Positions 8,643 to 15,876 of a stretch of 18,614 nt of DNA are shown here, piece by piece (position 1 is the stretch's first letter; every line of letters begins with the position of its first letter). The DNA lies in the NCBI GenBank assembly GCA_903864485.1, contig CAIPGD010000464.1:1-18614 (forward strand). Direction: 5' to 3'. This DNA comes from an uncultured bacterium. Its GTDB lineage: Bacteria; Pseudomonadota; Gammaproteobacteria; Burkholderiales; Burkholderiaceae_E. The notes under the pieces are model-generated. The model saw nothing but the letters and a program-made list of their open reading frames with translations. It made no database searches and was not told where the DNA came from. The translations under genes and the position numbers were made by a program.

Positions 8643-10934
8643 ATGGATCCCCAACTCAGAAAAGCCGCCCTCGAGTTTCACGAGCGTGGCCAGCCCGGTA
8701 AGATTTCGGTCACGCCGACCAAGCAGCTCATCAATCAGCGTGATCTTGCGCTTGCGTACTCACCGGGTGTCGCAGCCGCCTGTGAAGAGATTGTTGCAGA
8801 CCCTGCCAATGCGTTTCGCTACACCGCTCGCGGCAACCTGGTAGCGGTCATTACCAATGGGACTGCGGTCCTCGGTTTGGGCGACATCGGCCCCTTGGCG
8901 GCTAAACCGGTCATGGAAGGCAAGGCGGTTCTGTTCAAGAAGTTTGCCGGGATCGACGTGTTTGATCTCGAGGTCGATGAAAAAAATCTTGATCGCTTGG
9001 TTGATCTGATCGCCGCGCTTGAACCAACGTTCGGGGGCGTCAATCTCGAAGACATCAAGGCCCCAGACTGCTTTTATGTCGAGCGAAAGTTGCGCGAGCG
9101 CATGAAGATTCCGGTCTTCCATGATGATCAGCACGGCACTGCGATCGTCGTTGGCGCGGCGATTCTCAACGGGCTTGAAGTGCTCGGCAAATCGCTTCAG
9201 GAGTGTAAGCTGGTCGTCAGCGGCGCGGGCGCGGCTGCCCTGGCTTGCCTGGATCTCCTGGTTGATCTCGGATTCCCGTTGCATCACATCTGGGTCACCG
9301 ATCTGGCGGGTGTGGTCTACGAGGGCCGAACCGAGTTGATGGATCCGGACAAGTCCCGTTTCGCTCAGCAGACCGATGCGCGGCATCTTTCCCAGGTGAT
9401 TGATGACGCGGATGTGTTCCTGGGGCTTTCCGCCGGGGGCGTCCTCAAACCCGAGATGGTGGCCCGGATGGCACCGCGTCCCTTGATTCTGGCGCTGGCC
9501 AACCCCGATCCAGAAATCCTGCCCGAGGCGGTTCACGCGGTGCGTGACGATGCGATTGTTGCGACCGGACGCAGTGATTATCCCAATCAGGTTAATAACG
9601 TCCTGTGCTTCCCGTTCATTTTCCGGGGAGCACTCGATGTCGGCGCGACCACGATTACCCGCGAAATGGAAATTGCGGCCGTTCGTGCCGTCGCTGGTCT
9701 GGCAAAGGCCGAAGCCAGTGATGTTGTAACAGCGGCATACGGCGGGGCGGAATCGACGCAGTTCGGGCCCAATTATCTGATCCCCAAGCCGTTTGACCCT
9801 CGGCTGATCGTCACAATCGCGCCTGCGGTGGCGCGCGCCGCGATGGAGAGCGGGGTCGCTAAGCGACCGATTAAGGACTGGCAGGCCTATCAGGCCCAGC
9901 TCGAGCAGTTTGTGTATCACTCCGGCAATTTTATGAAGCCGATCTTCGCCGCTGCCAAGCGGTTGAAGAAGCTTCAGCGCATTGTTTATTGCGAGGGCGA
10001 GGACGAGCGGATCTTGCGAGCGGTACAAATCGTCGTCGATGAGCAGCTCGCGCGGCCGATTCTGGTGGGCCGCCCCTTAGTGATTGAGAAACGCCTCGAG
10101 CGGGCGGGCTTGCGGATTCGGCCTGGTCAGGATTTTGAGATCGTTAATCCTGAACAGGACGATCGTTATCGAAGCTACTGGCAAGCCTATTTGCAGTTAA
10201 CCGAGCGCAAGGGCGTCAGCGAGCAGTACGCCAAAATTGAAATGCGTCGCCGGCACACGCTGATCGGTTGCATGATGGTTCATAAGGGGGATGCCGACGG
10301 CATGCTCTGTGGAACCTTTGGGACCACCGATCAGCATCTGCAGTACATTGAACAGGTCATCGGCCGCAGACCCGGCGCGTCGGTTTTTGCGGCCATGAGT
10401 ACGCTGATACTTCCCGAGCGGACGCTGACCTTAGTTGATACGCATGTCAACGATGATCCGACTGCAGAGCAGATTGCTGAGATCACGATCCTGGCAGCCG
10501 AGGAGATGCGCCGCTTCGGGACTCAACCAAAGGCCGCGTTGTTGTCGCACTCACATTTTGGGACGAGTAACTCACCCTCTGCGCGGAAGATGCGGGCGGC
10601 ACGAGACCTTATCCGGTTGCGGGCACCGTGGCTCGAAGTGGATGGCGAGATGCATGGCGACGCCGCTCTCGATCCTCAATTGCGGCGTTCGATGGAGTCT
10701 GCGACGCTGTCGGGTGAGGCGAACCTGCTCGTCATGCCCAACATGGATTCCGCCAACATCGCGTTCAATCTGCTCAAGACGGCGGCTGGTAACAACGTGA
10801 CCATCGGTCCGGTGCTGCTCGGTGCTGCGCGCCCGGTTCATGTTCTGACGCCCTCTGCGACAGTACGGCGTCTGATCAATATGACCGCCTGGGCAGTTGT
10901 TGATTGTTCGGAGGCGCGATCGTTGGGCGACTAA
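8643..10934 (+). CDS. maeB: NADP-dependent malic enzyme with C-terminal phosphotransacetylase-like domain
   Basis: Oxidatively decarboxylates malate to pyruvate and CO2 with NADP+, supplying NADPH and pyruvate. It has 763 residues, close to E. coli MaeB. The N-terminal malic domain has Y39 in LAYSPGVAAACEE, K94 in KPVMEGK, metal ligands E136 and D137 in NLEDIKAPDCF and HDDQHGTAIV (H160 onward). The nucleotide-binding domain shows VSGAGAAALACLDLL. From about residue 430 a phosphotransacetylase-like domain follows (YCEGEDERILRA, SHFGTSNSPSA, MPNMDSANIAFNLLK). In known MaeB proteins this domain is regulatory (acetyl-CoA sensing) and not catalytic. The ATG at 8643 matches the family N-terminus; a TTG at 8604 would overlap the previous gene and is rejected. 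It sits in the plus-strand run between the aminotransferase and the barstar-like gene. Confidence 0.96.
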   Translation: MDPQLRKAALEFHERGQPGKISVTPTKQLINQRDLALAYSPGVAAACEEIVADPANAFRYTARGNLVAVITNGTAVLGLGDIGPLAAKPVMEGKAVLFKKFAGIDVFDLEVDEKNLDRLVDLIAALEPTFGGVNLEDIKAPDCFYVERKLRERMKIPVFHDDQHGTAIVVGAAILNGLEVLGKSLQECKLVVSGAGAAALACLDLLVDLGFPLHHIWVTDLAGVVYEGRTELMDPDKSRFAQQTDARHLSQVIDDADVFLGLSAGGVLKPEMVARMAPRPLILALANPDPEILPEAVHAVRDDAIVATGRSDYPNQVNNVLCFPFIFRGALDVGATTITREMEIAAVRAVAGLAKAEASDVVTAAYGGAESTQFGPNYLIPKPFDPRLIVTIAPAVARAAMESGVAKRPIKDWQAYQAQLEQFVYHSGNFMKPIFAAAKRLKKLQRIVYCEGEDERILRAVQIVVDEQLARPILVGRPLVIEKRLERAGLRIRPGQDFEIVNPEQDDRYRSYWQAYLQLTERKGVSEQYAKIEMRRRHTLIGCMMVHKGDADGMLCGTFGTTDQHLQYIEQVIGRRPGASVFAAMSTLILPERTLTLVDTHVNDDPTAEQIAEITILAAEEMRRFGTQPKAALLSHSHFGTSNSPSARKMRAARDLIRLRAPWLEVDGEMHGDAALDPQLRRSMESATLSGEANLLVMPNMDSANIAFNLLKTAAGNNVTIGPVLLGAARPVHVLTPSATVRRLINMTAWAVVDCSEARSLGD

Positions 10935-10961
10935 ATCCAGTCGTATATCGAAAGGACGGTG

Positions 10962-11381
10962 ATGACCGCATTTAGCAACCTTCCGCTTCAGGCCATGCTC
11001 CCGCTGGGGGCCTACGATTTGGTGGAGTTGCGGCGGGCGATTCAGCGGTCGGGCCAACGCCTGCTCGAGGCAGATTGCGGGCCCTGCCGGGATGGGCCTG
11101 CGGTTTGTGCCGCGATCGCTGCGGGCTTTGCCCTTGCCAAGCCCTTTGGTGCAGATCTGCAAGTCTTATTAGCCTGCCTGATCGAATTGTCGCCTGGCGA
11201 CGCCGACCCCCCGGGGTTTGTCGTCCTACTGCAGCACTTGCCCGAGTGCCCCGGATATTCCCGTCAGGACCGCGAAGCCTTGCTCGACGTGTTCCGAGAC
11301 GCGGGGGATCACTTTTTTGATGCGGATGTCGCCTTCCGCGTGTTCTATTCGGTCAATCGCGTATCAGAAATCCCCGCATAG
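10962..11381 (+). CDS. Divergent barstar-like protein (possible RNase-inhibitor fold)
   Basis: A 139-residue protein that by eye follows the barstar pattern. An N-terminal strand region is followed by a helix with AAGFALAKPFGADLQVLLAC (about 51-72), which aligns with barstar's LP-x-YYG-x-N-x-DALWDC. Then come GFVVLLQHLP (85-94), LLDVFRDAGDHFF (108-119) and the closing strand VAFRVFYSV (123-131). Barstar proteins inhibit barnase-type RNases. Here barstar D35 and D39, the main barnase contacts, align with Q67 and A71, so the classical interface seems lost. The ATG at 10962 has AAAGGA (10951-10956) at 5-base spacing; the GTG at 10959 is too close. It lies 27 bases after maeB, probably in its transcript, and its tail overlaps rsmE by 18 bases. 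No RNase gene is nearby. Family assignment is by memory of the motif only. Confidence 0.66.
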   Translation: MTAFSNLPLQAMLPLGAYDLVELRRAIQRSGQRLLEADCGPCRDGPAVCAAIAAGFALAKPFGADLQVLLACLIELSPGDADPPGFVVLLQHLPECPGYSRQDREALLDVFRDAGDHFFDADVAFRVFYSVNRVSEIPA

Positions 11382-12212
11382 AGTTTGCAGCGCTGCGATC
11401 GCCGCTGGCCCCGCGGTCTCAGTGCGTAATACTCGGGGGCCCATCCGAACCGGCTTGAATCCAGCCCGCTTGGCGGCCTCAATCTCGTCCAGATCAAATC
11501 CTGACTCCGGCCCGACGGCGAGAACCCAGCTGCTGTGGTCAGCAAGATTGGTTGTGTGATTGGTTGTGTGATTGGTCACCGGATCATTTTCCGGAGCATT
11601 CGCCAACTCGTTGGCCATGAGCGATCTAACGGTTTGAACCAGGGAATCTGGCGCCAGCGGATCGAGGATCAGGCGCTGGCTCAAGCCGGCGGGATGATGG
11701 TCAAATTCGGCAAATTCGGCGAACTCTGCAAACGCGGTCCGCGCGGGCAACGGCGCGTCGACCGTCGGTAGTTGATCCTGCCCGCATTGCATGCAGGCCG
11801 CCACCGCAATGCGCTGCCAGTGCAGGTGGCGCTTCTTCGCCCGCTCGGGGTCAAGTTTGACGGTGCTGCGTTGGGTCAGCATCGGCACCACGCGGGCGAC
11901 GCCAAGCTCAATGGATTTTTCGATAATCCAATCCATCCGGTCCGCTGCCGCAATCCCCTGCAGCAGCGTGATTTGGAGCAAGGACTTGGTGGTGCTGGAG
12001 AGGATGGCTGCGTCAATTTCAACCGTGCAGCGATCGCGATCCGTACTCAGGACAGTGGCCGTTGCCCGTCGCCCTGCGCCGTCAAAGATTTCAAGCGCGG
12101 CCCCCGCTCCGAGTCGAAGGACGCGCACGGCATGATGCGCAGCCTCGGCAGGGAGTTCGACCCGGGCCGAGGCAACGAGTTGGTCTGGAGTGAGCAGAAA
12201 TCGGGGCTTCAT
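11364..12212 (-). CDS. rsmE: 16S rRNA (uracil-1498-N3)-methyltransferase
   Basis: A SPOUT-class SAM-dependent enzyme that methylates N3 of U1498 in 16S rRNA. The N-terminal PUA-like part has HHAVRVLRLGAGAALEIFDG (about 26-45). The methyltransferase part has DRMDWIIEKSIELGV, RIAVAACMQCGQ, and the C-terminal trefoil-knot motifs VGPESGFDLDEI and MGPRVLRTETA. Its 282 residues exceed the usual 240-250. The excess lies before the knot motifs, where two short repeats occur (AEF x3 and a TNHT tract). The ATG at 12212 (MKPRFLLTP) fits the family; the frame stays open to 12296 but that extension is unlikely. Its 3' end overlaps the barstar-like gene by 18 bases and it is divergent from gap. A TATAAA (complement of 12261-12266) could be its -10 box. 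Confidence 0.94.
   Translation of the reverse strand: MKPRFLLTPDQLVASARVELPAEAAHHAVRVLRLGAGAALEIFDGAGRRATATVLSTDRDRCTVEIDAAILSSTTKSLLQITLLQGIAAADRMDWIIEKSIELGVARVVPMLTQRSTVKLDPERAKKRHLHWQRIAVAACMQCGQDQLPTVDAPLPARTAFAEFAEFAEFDHHPAGLSQRLILDPLAPDSLVQTVRSLMANELANAPENDPVTNHTTNHTTNLADHSSWVLAVGPESGFDLDEIEAAKRAGFKPVRMGPRVLRTETAGPAAIAALQTLCGDF
11546..11576. repeat. 12-bp tandem repeat inside rsmE
   Basis: GATTGGTTGTGT is repeated twice plus a partial third copy (GATTGGT). Read on the minus strand it is in frame and encodes an alternating Thr-Asn-His tract in RsmE just before the SAM-binding knot. Confidence 0.93.
11703..11729. repeat. 9-bp tandem repeat inside rsmE
   Basis: AAATTCGGC occurs twice exactly, followed by a diverged third unit (GAACTCTGC). 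On the minus strand it encodes three Ala-Glu-Phe units. Unit length again preserves the reading frame. Confidence 0.85.
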
Positions 12213-12242
12213 CAGGCTGTCATCCCGCAAAATCCCCGATGC

Positions 12243-12248
12243 TAAACT
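12243..12248 (+). promoter_or_regulatory. Possible -10 box of gap
   Basis: TAAACT lies 29 bases before the gap ATG, giving a leader of about 23 bases. The -35 region (near 12219-12225, TCATCC) is poor. The identical hexamer in the same GC-TAAACT-G context precedes pyk, which raises its credibility a little. Confidence 0.4.
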
Positions 12249-12277
12249 GATCAGCTTGGATTTATAGAGGTGTGTCG

Positions 12278-13288
12278 ATGACGATTCGGATTGCAATTAA
12301 TGGCTACGGCCGCATTGGTCGGAACATTCTGCGGGCGCATTACGAGGGTGGTAAATCCCACTCCATCGAGATTGTCGCCATCAACGACCTTGGCGATGCG
12401 CAGACCAACGCGCACCTCACGCGTTACGACACTGCCCACGGCCGTTTTTCAGGAACGGTTAACGTCGAGGGCGATAGCATGGTCGTGAATGGCGACCGCA
12501 TTCGGGTTTTAGCTGACCGAAACCCAGCCGCATTGCCCTGGGGCGATTTGGGCGTGGATGTGGTGTTGGAGTGCACCGGGTTTTTTACGACCAAGGCGAA
12601 GGCCTCCGCACACCTGCAGGGTGGCGCCCGAAAAGTGATTATTTCTGCTCCGGGTGGCGCAGATGTCGATGCGACGATCGTGTATGGCATTAACCAGAAC
12701 GTATTGAAATCCAGTGATACCGTGATTTCTAATGCGTCGTGTACCACCAATTGTCTGGCGCCTCTAGTCAAGCCGTTGCATGACGCGATCGGTCTCGAGA
12801 GCGGTTTGATGACCACCGTGCATGCATACACGAATGATCAGGTATTGACCGACGTTTATCACGAGGACCTTCGGCGTGCGCGCAGCGCAACGATGTCGAT
12901 GATTCCGACCAAAACGGGTGCGGCTGCCGCGGTCGGTTTGGTGCTTCCGGAACTGAACGGACGCCTCGACGGCTATGCGATCCGCGTGCCAACCATCAAT
13001 GTGTCGATCGTCGACCTGTCATTCATTGCTTCACGCGATACCAGCGTCGCCGAAGTCAACGCCGTGATGAAAGCGGCTTCCGAAGGCTCGTTAAAGGGAA
13101 TCCTTGCCTATAACCAGTTGCCGCTGGTGTCGGTGGACTTCAATCACGATGCGCATTCAAGCACCTTCGATTCGACACTTACCAAGGTCAATGGGCGTCT
13201 TGTGAAGGTGTCGAGCTGGTATGACAACGAATGGGGATTTAGTAATCGCATGCTCGATACCGCCGTCGCATTGATGGCTGCTGTCTGA
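12278..13288 (+). CDS. gap: Glyceraldehyde-3-phosphate dehydrogenase (NAD-type)
   Basis: Interconverts glyceraldehyde-3-phosphate and 1,3-bisphosphoglycerate in glycolysis and gluconeogenesis. Its 336 residues are standard. The N-terminal NAD fold starts MTIRIAINGYGRIGRN and has AINDLGD, whose aspartate suits NAD. The catalytic C155 is in SNASCTTNCLAPL and the base H182 in TTVHAYTNDQ. The C-terminus has SWYDNEWGFSNRM. The ATG at 12278 has AGAGG (12266-12270) with 7-base spacing; the GTG at 12272 is too close to the ribosome site. Pgk follows after 22 bases and must share the transcript. The protein could in principle be the erythrose-4-phosphate variant, but the clean GAPDH motifs and the pgk neighbour favour Gap. 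Confidence 0.98.
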   Translation: MTIRIAINGYGRIGRNILRAHYEGGKSHSIEIVAINDLGDAQTNAHLTRYDTAHGRFSGTVNVEGDSMVVNGDRIRVLADRNPAALPWGDLGVDVVLECTGFFTTKAKASAHLQGGARKVIISAPGGADVDATIVYGINQNVLKSSDTVISNASCTTNCLAPLVKPLHDAIGLESGLMTTVHAYTNDQVLTDVYHEDLRRARSATMSMIPTKTGAAAAVGLVLPELNGRLDGYAIRVPTINVSIVDLSFIASRDTSVAEVNAVMKAASEGSLKGILAYNQLPLVSVDFNHDAHSSTFDSTLTKVNGRLVKVSSWYDNEWGFSNRMLDTAVALMAAV

Positions 13289-13310
13289 CAATTTCCAAGG
13301 GATCCCCGAG

Positions 13311-14507
13311 ATGAAGTTCAAACGCCTCGTCGATCAGGAACTGGCCGGGAAACGGGTCTTTATCCGTGCCGACCTCAACATTCCGCTCAATGACGACGGT
13401 GCAATTACCGATGACACCCGGATCCGAGCCTCGGTACCAGGGATTCGACTTGCGATCGATGCCGGCGCTGCCGTTATGGTGACTTCCCATCTCGGCCGCC
13501 CGATTGAAGGTGAAGTGCGTCGCGAAGATTCGCTCGCACCGGTTGCACAGCGGTTGAGCGAACTCCTTGGCTGCGAAGTTCGGTTGATCTCGGATTGGGT
13601 TCCCACCTCCGAAAGCGCTCCGCCCCCGTTCTCGGTCAAGCCCGGTGAGGTCGTTCTCCTTGAGAATTGCCGATGTAATCAGGGCGAGAAAAAGAATGAT
13701 CCGGCGCTGGCCTCACGTATTGCGTCCTTATGCGACGTGTATGTCAATGATGCGTTCGGAACCGCGCACCGAGCCGAGGTGACCACCCACGGACTCGCAC
13801 TGGTGGCGCCGATTGCCTGCGCAGGCCCGTTATTGGCAGGCGAACTCGACGCACTGGGCCGTGCACTGTCAACGCCTGCCAAGCCAATGGTCGCGATCGT
13901 GGCGGGCAGTAAGGTGTCAACAAAACTCACGTTGCTGCGCACCTTGTCACGACAGGTCGATCAGTTGATTGTGGGTGGTGGTATCGCCAATACCTTCTTG
14001 CTGGCGCAGGGCGTCAACATTGGCCGCTCATTGGCAGAACCTGATCTGGTGGGCGAGGCGCGCGCCATCATGGACGAAATGAAAGCGCGCGGTGCGGACG
14101 TCCCGCTCCCGGTAGATGTCGTGGTGGCTCAGGAATTCTCGGCAGATGCCCCCGCTAAGCATGTTCCAGTCGAACAGGTTGGGGCTCAGGACCGGATTTT
14201 GGATATCGGGCCCAAATCAACCGTGCGTCTCGCGCAAATCGTTGCTGAAGCTGGGACGATCGTCTGGAATGGTCCGCTCGGGGTTTTTGAGTACGATCAG
14301 TTCGCGGGGGGGACCCGTTTGCTGGCTGCCGCAATCGCGCATTCGACCGCGTTTTCGATTGCTGGCGGGGGCGATACGCTGGCGGCGATTGCCAAGTTTG
14401 GGATCACCCGTCAGGTGGGATACATCTCTACGGGCGGGGGCGCCTTTCTTGAATTTCTGGAGGGGCGGACCCTTCCAGCGGTTGCAGCGCTGGAAGCCCG
14501 CGCCTGA
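13311..14507 (+). CDS. pgk: Phosphoglycerate kinase
   Basis: Reversibly transfers phosphate from 1,3-bisphosphoglycerate to ADP. Its 398 residues form the usual two-domain monomer. Visible motifs are RADLNIPLN (about 20-28) and TSHLGRPIEGE near 59-69, both binding 3-phosphoglycerate. Further motifs are AIVAGSKVSTKLTLL and GGGIANTFLLAQG, the nucleotide-side GPLGVFE, then GGGDTLAAIAKFG and STGGGAFLEFLEGR. The ATG at 13311 has AAGGGA about 8 bases upstream. It is the second gene of the gap-pgk unit. Its TGA directly abuts the TGA of the opposite-strand gene at 14508, so there is no intergenic space for a terminator. A 9-bp hairpin is embedded in its last codons. Confidence 0.98.
   Translation: MKFKRLVDQELAGKRVFIRADLNIPLNDDGAITDDTRIRASVPGIRLAIDAGAAVMVTSHLGRPIEGEVRREDSLAPVAQRLSELLGCEVRLISDWVPTSESAPPPFSVKPGEVVLLENCRCNQGEKKNDPALASRIASLCDVYVNDAFGTAHRAEVTTHGLALVAPIACAGPLLAGELDALGRALSTPAKPMVAIVAGSKVSTKLTLLRTLSRQVDQLIVGGGIANTFLLAQGVNIGRSLAEPDLVGEARAIMDEMKARGADVPLPVDVVVAQEFSADAPAKHVPVEQVGAQDRILDIGPKSTVRLAQIVAEAGTIVWNGPLGVFEYDQFAGGTRLLAAAIAHSTAFSIAGGGDTLAAIAKFGITRQVGYISTGGGAFLEFLEGRTLPAVAALEARA
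14472..14496. other. Inverted repeat in the 3' end of pgk
   Basis: CTTCCAGCG (14472-14480) pairs perfectly with CGCTGGAAG (14488-14496) around a 7-base loop, ending 8 bases before the pgk stop codon. No T-run follows on either strand, so it is not a canonical intrinsic terminator. It could still act as a pause or a 3'-end-stabilising hairpin at the convergent pgk junction. Confidence 0.55.
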
Positions 14508-15704
14508 TCATCCGCTGTGCGGGGCTGTTTGCTGCGCCAGTCGGAAGCCCAGAGACCGTAATCCGGATCCCATTAAGGCGATCAGTTCCTGGGGTTGCTC
14601 GATGCCGTCGGTGGGAAATTCGGTATCGGCGAGCGTAATACCGTCGTCATCGAGTATTTCGACGCGCAAGCCCCCGCGAGGGGTTAGCGCCGTCGCGGTG
14701 CGGGCCTGGAGTTCGTCGGCCTTTCGGCCGGCTGCAATCAAGCGATCGCGTCGCTCTGCAAGATTTCGAACAAGCCAGCAAATCACCCCACTTTGAAGGG
14801 AGACGAACGCAACCCGCGGGATATCGAGTAATTCGACGGGTACCCGAAGATGGCGTCTCAGGATGGGTTCGAGCCGACCGCGGAGTTGTTCGAGCGTTGG
14901 ACCTGACGCCCCAGGTTTTGGGGTGTGACTGGGTTGGTCAACGACCATCATCAGAAAGCGCAATTCCCACGGGCCCGAATTGGGCGATGGCTCGGACCCC
15001 GCGCCGGCGATTTGTTCAAGCACATTGACGCCGTCCGCCACGGCCTGGATCAGATGCAACATCGGTAACCAGCGCAGGCCGGTCAGGGTTCGGGCAGGGA
15101 CGAGCCCCGGCAGAACGAGCAGCCCCGGTGGCGGCTCCAGCGGTTCGCGGGGCGGCGAAGTAGTCAGCGATGGGATCAGCGATGGGGTCAGCGCCGCCGT
15201 CAGCGACTGGGTCAATTCAAGGCGGGCTTCGTCATTGATGCGGTAGTGAAATGGACCTGAAATGGCCATCGGGAATGCGTACACCGAGCGCATGGGGCGA
15301 CGACGTTCATTGGGCTGGCAACTGGGGCATTGGGCGCGGCAAGCAAAGTCATCGGCAATGCTGAGCAGGAGGTCCAGGGCCTGGCGGTCGCGTCTGGAGT
15401 CGGATTGGGGTGCTGCCTTGGCATCGGGTGACGCCTGGCCTGTGCGCATTGGCTCACTGAGTTCGGCCAAGGCACCGCGCAATGCGCATTCGTGGCCCGC
15501 ACAGAATTCCGCGCCAATGAGGCCAGCCAGCGCTTCGGTGTGGCGTCTAGTTTCGCTCGGGTTGGCGCTCGCGAGACTGCGCGCCTGAGCGAGCAACTGT
15601 CGAATGGTCTCGGGAGATCCGCGTCGGTGAGCGCCTGACGAGGGCTTCGGCTCGGGGGGCTCGAAGTGGGACGTGGCGTAGCGGCTGCGGTCGGTGTCGG
15701 GCAC
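14508..15704 (-). CDS. Unrecognised protein with paired Cys motifs
   Basis: I do not recognise this 398-residue protein. The N-terminal 60 residues are charged and probably disordered. Two Cys groups follow: C68-x4-C73 (with H71) and C122-x3-C126-x2-C129, which could bind a metal or an Fe-S cluster. Residues 160-190 hold a Leu/Thr/Ser/Pro repeat coded by 12-bp DNA units. The C-terminal half looks globular and alternating (RWLPMLHLIQAVADGVNVLEQ, LRFLMMVVDQ, RVAFVSLQSGVICWLVRNLAERRDRL, GGLRVEILDDDG). No signal peptide or clear membrane helix is seen. The GTG start at 15704 has no good ribosome site, so the true start may lie further in. It sits opposite to and between pgk and pyk, with stops abutting at 14507/14508. 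Normal-looking codon use and the absence of a competing ORF argue that it is real. Confidence 0.72.
   Translation of the reverse strand: MPDTDRSRYATSHFEPPEPKPSSGAHRRGSPETIRQLLAQARSLASANPSETRRHTEALAGLIGAEFCAGHECALRGALAELSEPMRTGQASPDAKAAPQSDSRRDRQALDLLLSIADDFACRAQCPSCQPNERRRPMRSVYAFPMAISGPFHYRINDEARLELTQSLTAALTPSLIPSLTTSPPREPLEPPPGLLVLPGLVPARTLTGLRWLPMLHLIQAVADGVNVLEQIAGAGSEPSPNSGPWELRFLMMVVDQPSHTPKPGASGPTLEQLRGRLEPILRRHLRVPVELLDIPRVAFVSLQSGVICWLVRNLAERRDRLIAAGRKADELQARTATALTPRGGLRVEILDDDGITLADTEFPTDGIEQPQELIALMGSGLRSLGFRLAQQTAPHSG
15163..15210. repeat. Four imperfect 12-bp tandem repeats
   Basis: Units resembling GTCAGCGATGGG occur four times in a row (15163, 15175, 15187, 15199), the last two diverged. 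They lie in frame inside the unrecognised gene and encode a Leu-Thr/Ile-Pro/Ala-Ser-like tract on the minus strand. Confidence 0.85.
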
Positions 15705-15820
15705 GGGCGTGGGCTCAGTTGGGTGGCATCAACAGCGTGGTCAGCAAGCCCCGATCCTGAGAGACCTGCGGGTTGGAGTTACTTGCCGCCCTTTGGCTCT
15801 TCGGGGGTCATGGATGGCGC

Positions 15821-15826
15821 TAAACT
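15821..15826 (+). promoter_or_regulatory. Possible -10 box of pyk
   Basis: TAAACT lies 51 bases before the pyk ATG in the 172-base divergent gap, giving a leader of about 44 bases. No good -35 box stands 16-18 bases upstream. The hexamer and its flanks (GC-TAAACT-G) match the one before gap. The rest of the gap (15705-15820) shows no clear promoter for the minus-strand gene. Confidence 0.38.
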
Positions 15827-15876
15827 GCCACCACTGATTAGGTCTTGTTGCCCGCCTTTGCTTGGGAGTTTTGCAA

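Noticed and set aside
8760..10028. A 422-codon open frame on the minus strand opposite maeB
   Set aside because: The sequence shows no motifs and lies fully inside the well-supported maeB. Strong wobble bias produces such long antisense frames.
10962..11381. A complete toxin-antitoxin pair with the barstar-like gene as antitoxin
   Set aside because: No second small gene or RNase is present on either side; the flanking genes are maeB and rsmE.
12247..12254. CTGATCAG palindrome in the gap-rsmE divergent region as an operator
   Set aside because: An 8-base palindrome is expected by chance at this frequency and no second copy is seen before pyk or fba.
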